From: Bacillota bacterium
GTDB taxonomy: Bacteria > Bacillota > Clostridia > Christensenellales > SZUA-584
Assembly (NCBI GenBank): GCA_023416745.1
Contig: JAEZHF010000048.1
Span: forward strand, 1 to 24,746
Length of the DNA: 24,746 bases
Reading direction: 5' to 3'
The position numbers were made by a program, and so were the translations under genes. The notes below the pieces were generated by a model. That model had not been told where the DNA came from. It made no database searches and saw only the letters and a program-made list of their open reading frames with translations. This document shows positions 1 through 5,963 of this stretch, piece after piece; position 1 is the first letter of the stretch, and every line of letters starts with the position of its first letter.

Positions 1-12
1 AGCCCAGTTCGT

Positions 13-99
13 GCGAGAATGGCGGAACTGGCAGACGCGCTAGATTCAGGTTCTAGTGGGGTCACACCCGTGCAGGTTCAAGTCCTGTTTCTCGCACCA
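13..99 (+). tRNA. tRNA-Leu (anticodon CAG)
   Basis: A full class II tRNA cloverleaf is visible. The acceptor arm pairs 13-19 with 89-95, followed by discriminator A96 and an encoded CCA at 97-99. The anticodon stem is CTAGA/TCTAG (40-44 with 52-56) around a seven-base loop with anticodon CAG at 47-49, which reads CUG leucine codons. The long variable arm (about 57-71) is typical of tRNA-Leu, and the T arm GCAGG/CCTGT encloses TTCAAGT at 77-83. It is the only plus-strand gene in the window and is followed at once by a terminator. Its promoter lies outside the window. Confidence 0.97.
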
Positions 100-104
100 A
101 ATTG

Positions 105-130
105 AAAGCCCGATTTTTGAGTCGGGCTTT
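105..130 (+). terminator. Rho-independent terminator after tRNA-Leu
   Basis: A perfect nine-base stem AAAGCCCGA/TCGGGCTTT (105-113 with 122-130) is followed by a T-rich run on the plus strand, five bases past the tRNA CCA end. The A-rich left flank means it could also act weakly for minus-strand transcripts. Confidence 0.85.
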
Positions 131-163
131 TAGTTTTATTTCTCTCTCACGTTTCATTGCCTT

Positions 164-364
164 TTATAACGAGTATGAACTGTTGAGCTTGTGATTCTTA
201 AACATTAGTGATATCGAAAAAAGCACTTCCATAACGGCCAATACGGCAGCCAATTTACACTGAGAGAAATACAAACCTAACCCCAAAGCGATAATTGGTA
301 CAGCACCAGCAACGATGTAATAGCTCTTTGACTTTCTTGTCGTTTGCAATACTCCATTACTCAA
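164..364 (-). CDS. Possible small two-helix membrane protein, unrecognised
   Basis: This is a 66-residue frame of unknown function. It contains two hydrophobic stretches, about residues 16-33 and 37-54, with basic residues at both ends (KSK near the N-terminus, KNHK after the second helix), so a small two-helix membrane protein is plausible. The case for a real gene is weak. The only start is TTG directly after an in-frame stop, no convincing ribosome binding site precedes it, and I see no clear promoter. It lies downstream of the terminator of the Gre-like gene and converges on the tRNA terminator. It may be a decayed gene or chance. I do not recognise a family. Confidence 0.3.
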   Translation of the reverse strand: MSNGVLQTTRKSKSYYIVAGAVPIIALGLGLYFSQCKLAAVLAVMEVLFSISLMFKNHKLNSSYSL

Positions 365-480
365 TACTCAAATGTTGTATTATCCAATAGACAGATGTGA
401 GATTTATACATGCCGGTATGCGCCCCGCCATTGTCAAATCAAGCGCATTATCGATCATTATGCACGTATATTTGAAACAC

Positions 481-516
481 AAAAAGCCTTCTCTTCCAAT
501 TTCGTAAAGAGAGGCT
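481..516 (-). terminator. Rho-independent terminator after the Gre-like gene
   Basis: Read on the minus strand, an AGCCTCTCTT arm (507-516) pairs with AAGAGAAGGCT (485-495) with one bulged base, and is followed by a T run (481-485). It lies about 18 bases beyond the stop of the gene at 534-1019, so it closes that unit. Confidence 0.8.
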
Positions 517-533
517 GCATTCTAAACAATTAT

Positions 534-1019
534 TTAAACTGCGTACTTCTCGTTATCGTAGGTATACTTTTCAATTTGAAAGATAGGGTCATAGATAATG
601 TTGTCAATCTGGCCGCTTTGTCCGATTGATTCAAGGTTCGCGCTCTCCCCCACGGGTTTAAATAACAGCTCATCGGCATCCGCTGTTCCCACTTTTAGCA
701 CCTGTGCGCCGACGCGTTGGCGTGACAGGTGACCACCGTTGGGCAGAATCACGCTATACTCCGTTTCTACACCATTTCGACAGATCACAGCAGTGCTGCC
801 AATCACTAAAAATGGCGGAGGAGTTTCGCCGGTGGCAATTATGGCGTTGTCAAGCAGATACTCCAGCTTTTTAATATAACTGTTAAGGTAATCGAGCATA
901 CCTGTGTAAGAATCGTAATCAAGCGAATAGCATTTGATCATATTAAGCTTTTCACGGTGTATATATACCAGATGATTAGCCAGATAGTTATAATGTTCTT
1001 TGGACATTGTAATGCGCAT
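534..1019 (-). CDS. Divergent GreA/Rnk-family-like protein (tentative)
   Basis: A 161-residue protein. The start at 1019 is chosen because AAAGGAG (1029-1035) sits nine bases upstream; the longer open frame to 1112 runs through the leader. Residues 5-62 are predicted helical, with a break near 30-37, and could form the antiparallel hairpin of Gre factors. Residues 70-95 (VIGSTAVI, then a TEYSVILP strand) resemble the start of the GreA/Rnk C-terminal FKBP-like domain, where GS-x-V and a Y-x-[IL]-V-x-P strand are usual. The tip reads SLDYD, so two aspartates stand where GreA has its D-x-x-E pair. The SPLG-ALLG block of canonical GreA is not recognisable, and the tail after about residue 120 is unlike GreA. 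If it is Gre-like it would bind the RNA polymerase secondary channel. That is inference from weak similarity. It is a single-gene unit with its own promoter, leader hairpins and terminator. Confidence 0.5.
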   Translation of the reverse strand: MRITMSKEHYNYLANHLVYIHREKLNMIKCYSLDYDSYTGMLDYLNSYIKKLEYLLDNAIIATGETPPPFLVIGSTAVICRNGVETEYSVILPNGGHLSRQRVGAQVLKVGTADADELLFKPVGESANLESIGQSGQIDNIIYDPIFQIEKYTYDNEKYAV

Positions 1020-1042
1020 TGGTGTCTTCTCCTTTAGCCGAT

Positions 1043-1066
1043 AAAAAAGCACCCCTGAAGGCGTGC
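1043..1066 (-). terminator. Attenuator-like hairpin in the leader of the Gre-like gene
   Basis: On the minus strand GCACGCC (1060-1066) and GGGGTGC (1049-1055) form a stem with one mismatch and a four-base loop, followed by six T (1043-1048). This is the form of an intrinsic terminator, yet it lies inside the 5' leader, about eight bases before the ribosome binding site. A second perfect hairpin, TGTGTC/GACACA (1073-1078 with 1085-1090), sits at the predicted 5' end of the RNA. Together they suggest premature termination in the leader. Confidence 0.5.
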
Positions 1067-1096
1067 CCCGCATGTGTCTCAATCGACACAAGGAGT

Positions 1097-1125
1097 ATAA
1101 TAACTCAAACAATACGACTCGTCAA
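1097..1125 (-). promoter_or_regulatory. Sigma-A-type promoter of the Gre-like gene
   Basis: On the minus strand -35 TTGACG (1120-1125) and -10 TATTAT (1097-1102) are separated by exactly 17 bases. Each matches the consensus at five of six positions. The start of transcription would fall near 1090, giving a leader of about 70 bases. Confidence 0.7.
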
Positions 1126-1167
1126 TGTATTATTTCAGTTATGCTCAGCAAAATATTACAATATAAG

Positions 1168-1206
1168 AAAAAGAAAAAGGAGCAACCGGTGTACCGATCA
1201 CTCCTT
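1168..1206 (-). terminator. Rho-independent terminator after gap
   Basis: On the minus strand the arm starting AAGGAG (1201-1206) pairs with the arm ending CTCCTT (1177-1182), extended inward by GATCGG/CCGGTT with one internal mismatch, and is followed by a T-rich tract (1168-1176). It lies about 17 bases past the gap stop codon. Confidence 0.85.
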
Positions 1207-1222
1207 AATATTGTTCTTGAGC

Positions 1223-2233
1223 TTATTTGTTGTCTACTACAGCCATGTGCTCGATCAGGCTCAAAACCTTATTGCTGTAACCCCACTCGTTATCGTACCA
1301 GGAAACGAGCTTCACAAAGTTCGGGTTGAGCATGATGCCCGCGCCAGCGTCAAAGATGCTGGTTCTGGCGTCGCCGATAAAGTCAGAAGAAACGACCTGA
1401 TCTTCAGTGTAGCCGAGAATGCCGGCCATTTCGCCGTCAGCTGCTTTCTTCATGGCTGCTTTGATTTCATCATATGTGGCGGCCTTGTCAATGCGGACGG
1501 TCAGGTCCACAACGGAAACGTCAGCCGTGGGCACACGAAACGCCATGCCGGTCAGCTTGCCGTTGAGCTTCGGTATAACCTTGCCAACGGCCTTGGCAGC
1601 GCCTGTGGACGACGGGATGATGTTGAACGCAGCACCTCTGCCACCTCTCCAGTCCTTCTTGGAGGGGCCGTCTACTGTCTTCTGTGTGGCTGTGGTGGCA
1701 TGCACAGTGGTCATCAAGCCTTCGATGATGCCGAAGTTGTCGTCGATGACTTTAGCGAGCGGTGCCAGACAGTTCGTTGTGCAGGACGCGTTAGAGACAA
1801 CCTTCATGTCGGACGTATAGGCATCCTGGTTGACGCCCATAACGAACATCGGTGCATCCGCTGAAGGAGCGGAGATAACAACCTTCTTGGCGCCGCCAGT
1901 GAAGTGTGCGCTGGCCTTTTCTGTTGTCGTGTACACGCCAGTGGACTCGACGATGTAATCAGCACCGCAGGAGCTCCACGGAATCTCGGCAGCGTTCATG
2001 CAGGCATAAACGGCGATTTCCTTGCCGTTTACAACGATGGCGCCGTCCTTGTAAGACGCGGTTCCCTTAAAACGACCGTGAACGGTGTCATAAGACAGCA
2101 TGTACACCATGTACTCGGGATCGATGAACGGGTCGTTGATGCCCACGACCTCGATGTTGGGGTTTCCCACAGCAGCACGGAAAACCAGCCGGCCGATGCG
2201 GCCAAAACCATTGATACCAACCTTTATTGCCAT
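1223..2233 (-). CDS. gap: Glyceraldehyde-3-phosphate dehydrogenase (type I)
   Basis: This enzyme oxidises glyceraldehyde 3-phosphate to 1,3-bisphosphoglycerate with NAD+ in cytosolic glycolysis. The protein is 336 residues, the normal family length. The N-terminal Rossmann motif GINGFGRIGR is at residues 6-15, and the catalytic block SNASCTTNC at 147-155 gives nucleophile Cys151, with His178 in TTVHAT as the general base. The acidic residue in GINDP (31-35) fits NAD+ preference. The start at 2233 is favoured by AGGAGG (2241-2246) seven bases upstream; the frame open to 2272 would add 13 residues with no good binding site. The gene has its own promoter (2281-2309) and terminator, so it is probably expressed apart from the decarboxylase operon upstream of it. 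Confidence 0.97.
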   Translation of the reverse strand: MAIKVGINGFGRIGRLVFRAAVGNPNIEVVGINDPFIDPEYMVYMLSYDTVHGRFKGTASYKDGAIVVNGKEIAVYACMNAAEIPWSSCGADYIVESTGVYTTTEKASAHFTGGAKKVVISAPSADAPMFVMGVNQDAYTSDMKVVSNASCTTNCLAPLAKVIDDNFGIIEGLMTTVHATTATQKTVDGPSKKDWRGGRGAAFNIIPSSTGAAKAVGKVIPKLNGKLTGMAFRVPTADVSVVDLTVRIDKAATYDEIKAAMKKAADGEMAGILGYTEDQVVSSDFIGDARTSIFDAGAGIMLNPNFVKLVSWYDNEWGYSNKVLSLIEHMAVVDNK

Positions 2234-2280
2234 ATTGAATCCTCCTTGGTTAAATAAATTATTCACAAACATATGGGACT

Positions 2281-2309
2281 ATCATAATGCATTGGGCAAT
2301 AAATTTCAA
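2281..2309 (-). promoter_or_regulatory. Sigma-A-type promoter of gap
   Basis: On the minus strand -35 TTGAAA (2304-2309) and -10 TATGAT (2281-2286) are 17 bases apart, in the 119-base gap between the 5S-type carboxyltransferase gene and gap. Transcription would start near 2274, about 40 bases before the start codon. Confidence 0.65.
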
Positions 2310-2352
2310 CAATGAAATACCATTTTACCCTCATTATAAACTCTTATTACCC

Positions 2353-3750
2353 TTAAGCGGGATGGATCATGTTCGCTTTGTCCAGCGTCGATGCATCCAC
2401 ACCGTATTTCTGGGCCCGCCTGAATTCAAAGAACTTCGGTGCCACCTGCGGGAACAGTGCGTAAGACAGTATGTCCTCTTCCTGCTCCATGTATTCTTTG
2501 ATTTCTTCGCGATACTTATCCAGTTCTGGAGCGATATCGTCTGCAGGCCGATGCGTGATAACCACATCGTCACCGATGCACTTCTTTCGTACATCCGGGT
2601 CCACCTCGGCGGGCAGCTGACCGTATTCGCCGCGCAGCAGTGCCCGGCTCTCCTTGGTGACCATCTTGTAGCGCTCTCCCGCAATGACGTTCAGCACCGC
2701 CTGTGTGCCCACGATCTGGCTGGTGGGCGTCACCAGCGGCGGATAACCAAACTCTTCACGTACACGCGGCACTTCTTTGAGCACCTCTTCCAGCTGATCT
2801 CCCTTTCCGGCTTTCTCCAACTGATCGAGCAGGTTGCTGAACATGCCGCCGGGAACCTGATAGATCAGCGTGTTGATGTCCACGCCCAATACATCCAGCT
2901 TCAGGAAGCCGTCGGTCATCAGACGCTTGGCAACGCCTTTGAAGTGTTCCGCAATCCTGTTGAGCAGCACGATATCCATGCCGGTATCATACTGCGTTCC
3001 CTGCAGCGTCGCGACCATCGACTCTGTACACGGCTGAGCCGTGCCGTTGGCCATCGGCGACAGCGCACAGTCCACGATGTCCGCACCCGCCTCTATCGCC
3101 TTCAGATAAGCCATATCGCCCACACCCGTCTTGTTGTGAGTATGAACGTGAATGGGCACCTTGACAGTCGCTTTAAGCTCTTTAACCAGCTCGTACGCCT
3201 CGTAAGGCAGAAGCAGATTTGCCATATCCTTGATGCATATGGTGTCTGCGCCCATCATCTCAAGCTTCTTGGCCATTTCAACGAAGTAAGCACGCGTATG
3301 CACAGGACTGGTGGTATACGAAAGCGCCGCTTCGCAAATGCCGCCGTACTTCTTGGTAGCATCCATCGCAGCTTTCATATTTCGCAAATCGTTGAGCGCA
3401 TCAAATATACGGATTACGTCGATACCGTTTTCAAGTGCCTTCTTGACGAACAAATCCACGACGTCGTCCGCGTAATGCTTGTATCCAAGCAGGTTCTGCC
3501 CGCGCAGCAGCATCTGCATTTTGGTATCCGGCATAGCTGCTTTTAGCACGCGCAGCCGTTCCCACGGGTCTTCGTTGAGGAAGCGCAGGCACGAGTCGAA
3601 CGTCGCGCCGCCCCACATCTCCAGCGACCAGTACCCGGCCTGATTCAAAAGGTCGGCAACCGGCAGCATCTCGGACGTTTTCATTCGTGTGGCCGCCTGA
3701 GATTGGTGCGCGTCTCTTAATATCGTATCAGTAATATGGACTTTTCCCAT
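2353..3750 (-). CDS. oadA: 5S-type carboxyltransferase (oxaloacetate decarboxylase alpha / pyruvate carboxylase subunit B-like)
   Basis: A 465-residue carboxyltransferase of the OadA/transcarboxylase 5S/PycB family, which moves CO2 between oxaloacetate (or pyruvate) and carboxybiotin. The TIM-barrel metal and active-site motifs are visible: RDAHQS (12-17), LLRGQN (81-86), the IKDM lysine at 174, and the HVHTHN histidines at 203 and 205. The protein ends without a biotin domain, unlike enterobacterial OadA of about 600 residues; the carrier is a separate gene at 5030-5422. AGGAGG nine bases upstream supports the start. It is the last gene of the operon, 25 bases after the OadB stop. The IKDMANLL and HTHNKTG blocks differ slightly from the usual IKDMAGLL and HTHDTSG forms, but the catalytic residues remain. 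Oxaloacetate as substrate is inferred from the family; the symbol denotes the family. Confidence 0.9.
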   Translation of the reverse strand: MGKVHITDTILRDAHQSQAATRMKTSEMLPVADLLNQAGYWSLEMWGGATFDSCLRFLNEDPWERLRVLKAAMPDTKMQMLLRGQNLLGYKHYADDVVDLFVKKALENGIDVIRIFDALNDLRNMKAAMDATKKYGGICEAALSYTTSPVHTRAYFVEMAKKLEMMGADTICIKDMANLLLPYEAYELVKELKATVKVPIHVHTHNKTGVGDMAYLKAIEAGADIVDCALSPMANGTAQPCTESMVATLQGTQYDTGMDIVLLNRIAEHFKGVAKRLMTDGFLKLDVLGVDINTLIYQVPGGMFSNLLDQLEKAGKGDQLEEVLKEVPRVREEFGYPPLVTPTSQIVGTQAVLNVIAGERYKMVTKESRALLRGEYGQLPAEVDPDVRKKCIGDDVVITHRPADDIAPELDKYREEIKEYMEQEEDILSYALFPQVAPKFFEFRRAQKYGVDASTLDKANMIHPA

Positions 3751-3775
3751 TTATTCTATCCTCCTGTTCTAATTT

Positions 3776-4993
3776 TCAGCCGAACAACGACAGCAAAATG
3801 CCGGCTGCTACAGCAGATCCGATAACGCCCGCCACATTCGGGCCCATGGCATGCATCAGCAGGAAATTTCTTGGATTGGCTTCCTGTCCCACCTTTTGCG
3901 ACACGCGCGCCGCCATAGGAACCGCAGAAACACCCGCGCTGCCGATCAGAGGATTGATCTTGCCTCCGGACAGCTTATTCATTATCTTGCCCAGAAGCAC
4001 ACCGCCCGCGGTACCGAAACCGAACGCAATCAATCCAAGAACGATGATCATTAACGTCTGTGGTTTAAGAAACGTGTCACCATTGGCGGTCGCACCAACC
4101 GTCACTCCCAAGAATATTGTCACTATATTGATCAATTCGTTTTGCGCCGTTTTATTCAGACGATCCGTCACCAAACATTCACGGAACAGATTGCCCAGCA
4201 TCAGCATGCCGATCAGCGGAGCCGCCGCAGGCAGCAGCAGCGAAATGAATATTGTTACGATAATCGGGAAAATGACTCTTTCCGTTTTGCTCACCGGACG
4301 CAGTTGCTCCATTACGATCATGCGCTCTTTTTTTGTTGTCAGGAGCTTCATGATGGGCGGCTGAATAACAGGCACAAGTGCCATATACGAATACGCCGCA
4401 ACCGCGATGGGGCCAAGCAAATGAGGTGCCAGCTTGGTGGTGAGGTATATCGCCGTCGGGCCATCTGCTCCGCCGATGATGCCGATTGAACCGGCTTCAT
4501 CAGTTGAAAAGCCTAATAACAACGCTCCAATGAATGTTATAAAAATACCCAACTGTGCAGCGGCACCAAGCAAAAGACTTTTTGGGTTTGCGATCAGCGG
4601 TGCAAAGTCCGTCATCGCGCCGACGCCAAGGAATATCAGCGGCGGATAGATACCCAGCTTCACGCCCTGATACAGATAGTATAGCAAGCCGCCGTTTTCA
4701 TAGTTTTCTGCATGGGTGACAACGTAATTCACGCTACCGTTTGCCCCATCAGACTCCTTCACAAGGTTCAGTATCTCTTTTGGCCCCGCCATCATGTTGG
4801 CACCCGGCAGATTAGCCAGTATCATGCCAAACGCGATGGGCACAAGCAGCAAAGGCTCGTACTTCTTGACAATAGCCAGATAAAGCAGTATACATCCCAC
4901 CAGCAGCATCACGCCCTGCTGCCAGGTCATCATGGTGAAGCCGGTACTGAGCCAAAGATCAGTAAAGGCTTCCCCCATTTTAAAACCCTGCAT
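3776..4993 (-). CDS. oadB: Sodium-pumping decarboxylase beta subunit (OadB/MmdB/GcdB family)
   Basis: A 405-residue, highly hydrophobic integral membrane protein. In this family it decarboxylates carboxybiotin and exports Na+. The hallmark GGADGPTAI is at residues 174-182, with Asp177 corresponding to the essential aspartate (D203) of the Klebsiella protein. Other signatures are NLFRECLVTDRL, NGDTFL, SAGVSAVPMAARV near the C-terminus and NFLLMHAMGPNVAG. The loop at about residues 67-100 is hydrophilic. AGGAGGT five bases before the ATG supports the start. The gene sits between the biotin carrier and the 5S-type carboxyltransferase. The family is shared by oxaloacetate, methylmalonyl-CoA, malonate and glutaconyl-CoA decarboxylases, so the subunit itself does not tell the substrate. 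Confidence 0.95.
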   Translation of the reverse strand: MQGFKMGEAFTDLWLSTGFTMMTWQQGVMLLVGCILLYLAIVKKYEPLLLVPIAFGMILANLPGANMMAGPKEILNLVKESDGANGSVNYVVTHAENYENGGLLYYLYQGVKLGIYPPLIFLGVGAMTDFAPLIANPKSLLLGAAAQLGIFITFIGALLLGFSTDEAGSIGIIGGADGPTAIYLTTKLAPHLLGPIAVAAYSYMALVPVIQPPIMKLLTTKKERMIVMEQLRPVSKTERVIFPIIVTIFISLLLPAAAPLIGMLMLGNLFRECLVTDRLNKTAQNELINIVTIFLGVTVGATANGDTFLKPQTLMIIVLGLIAFGFGTAGGVLLGKIMNKLSGGKINPLIGSAGVSAVPMAARVSQKVGQEANPRNFLLMHAMGPNVAGVIGSAVAAGILLSLFG

Positions 4994-5029
4994 GATTTAC
5001 CTCCTTCTTAATGATAGTGTCGGCTGGGC

Positions 5030-5422
5030 TTATGCCAATACAGCCAGCACATCACCGGAGTTCACAGCAGCGCCTTTGGAAACCTGCACGTCAATGACCT
5101 TGCCGGCAACAGGCGCCAGTATCTCGTTCTCCATTTTCATGGCTTCCAGTATCATCAGTATATCGCCTTCCTTGACGGTGTCTCCCACGCTAACGCGGAC
5201 GTCAAGTATGTTGCCCGGCATCGGGGACTTGACCTGGTTGCCATCAGCGGGAGCCGGTGCTGCGGGGACAGGAGCGGGAGCTGCCGACGGAGCCGGTGCG
5301 GCCGCCGCCACAGGTGCCGCAACGGGCGCAGCGGGAGCCGCCGCCGGGGCACTCACGCCTCCGATCTCTTCCACTTCCACGTTGTAGCTGATTCCATTGA
5401 CATTGATTTTAAATTTACGCAT
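5030..5422 (-). CDS. Biotin carboxyl carrier protein of the decarboxylase (gamma / 1.3S-like)
   Basis: A 130-residue carrier that shuttles CO2 on biotin between the carboxyltransferases and the membrane pump. Residues 1-22 form a short N-terminal segment, residues 25-60 are an Ala/Pro-rich flexible linker, and residues 61-130 are a biotinyl domain with SPMPGNI (66-72) and EAMKMEN (93-99), giving Lys96 as the biotin attachment site. The start at 5422 is chosen because GGAGGAG lies just upstream; the in-frame TTG at 5437 would use that binding site as codons. Size and linker match MmdC and the transcarboxylase 1.3S subunit. It is the only biotin carrier in the window, so it presumably serves both the 12S-type and 5S-type enzymes. 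Confidence 0.95.
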   Translation of the reverse strand: MRKFKINVNGISYNVEVEEIGGVSAPAAAPAAPVAAPVAAAAPAPSAAPAPVPAAPAPADGNQVKSPMPGNILDVRVSVGDTVKEGDILMILEAMKMENEILAPVAGKVIDVQVSKGAAVNSGDVLAVLA

Positions 5423-5446
5423 TTGCTTCTCCTCCAAAATCTATCG

Positions 5447-5950
5447 TTATAATCTGTTGGAAATCTGTTCTATACGGGCGCTGGTGCCCCAAGCCGGTAA
5501 AGACGGGCGGGAACGCCGCAGAGACTTAATCACAATACCGTTTGTGGATCTTCCGAGGCTGGCCGCAATGGCGGCAGTGATCACAGCGATCAAAGCCGGA
5601 TCGGTTACGTTGGTAACAGGGGCGCTCACCGCTGCTTTTGTCTCAGCCTTCTTAGTCTCAGAAACCTGTATCACTTTCAATTCTTTTTTTTGTTGCTTCT
5701 CCAGAAGCCTTTCTGCCTTTTTCACGGCTTTTCTCGCCTTTGCTGCAGCAACCTTTGGAAAAACTGCATTAACGAATTTTGGATAAAGCCATGTGATAAA
5801 TATCAGCGAGACCAACCCAAAGAATACGATCGCAAGGCCCAATATCATCACAGATCCGCCCAGTCCGAGACTTTCCAGCACCGTCATTCCATTTCCGGAC
5901 GCCGACGCAGTTGATGCCGAATCAGATAGTGAAACTAGTTGCTCTATCAT
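5447..5950 (-). CDS. OadG/MmdD-like small membrane subunit with C-terminal extension
   Basis: A 167-residue protein with one transmembrane helix at about residues 33-56, followed by a Lys/Ala-rich charged region (65-100), a hydrophobic helix DPALIAVITAAIAASLG (about 116-132) and a basic, tryptophan-containing tail with PAWGTSARIEQI. The first part matches the OadG/MmdD family, which anchors and assembles the decarboxylase on the membrane. It is about twice the length of classical OadG (roughly 80-90 residues). The extra C-terminal part probably contacts the soluble carboxyltransferase. GGAGGAG four bases before the ATG gives a clear start. It lies 13 bases after the 12S-type gene and 24 bases before the carrier. 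The family assignment rests on position and architecture rather than strong motifs. Confidence 0.8.
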   Translation of the reverse strand: MIEQLVSLSDSASTASASGNGMTVLESLGLGGSVMILGLAIVFFGLVSLIFITWLYPKFVNAVFPKVAAAKARKAVKKAERLLEKQQKKELKVIQVSETKKAETKAAVSAPVTNVTDPALIAVITAAIAASLGRSTNGIVIKSLRRSRPSLPAWGTSARIEQISNRL

Positions 5951-5963
5951 TTTCTCCTCCTCG

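Noticed and set aside
372..629. Plus-strand 85-residue open frame
   Set aside because: It overlaps the end and the terminator of the minus-strand Gre-like gene, has no ribosome binding site and an unconvincing composition.
1019..1864. Plus-strand 281-residue open frame opposite gap
   Set aside because: Antisense shadow of a well-supported glycolytic gene; no ribosome binding site and no recognisable motif.
2287..3546. Plus-strand 419-residue open frame opposite the 5S-type carboxyltransferase gene
   Set aside because: Long, but its His/Arg/Gln-rich composition is that expected from the complement of a real gene in this reading frame, and there is no start signal.
5155..5352. Pro/Arg/Leu-rich minus-strand open frame inside the biotin carrier gene
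   Set aside because: Frame-shifted shadow of the Ala/Pro linker of the carrier, caused by its skewed codon use.
5225..5355. GC-rich repetitive stretch considered as a tandem repeat element
   Set aside because: It is the Ala/Pro linker of the biotin carrier protein; the repetition is coding low complexity, not a DNA repeat.
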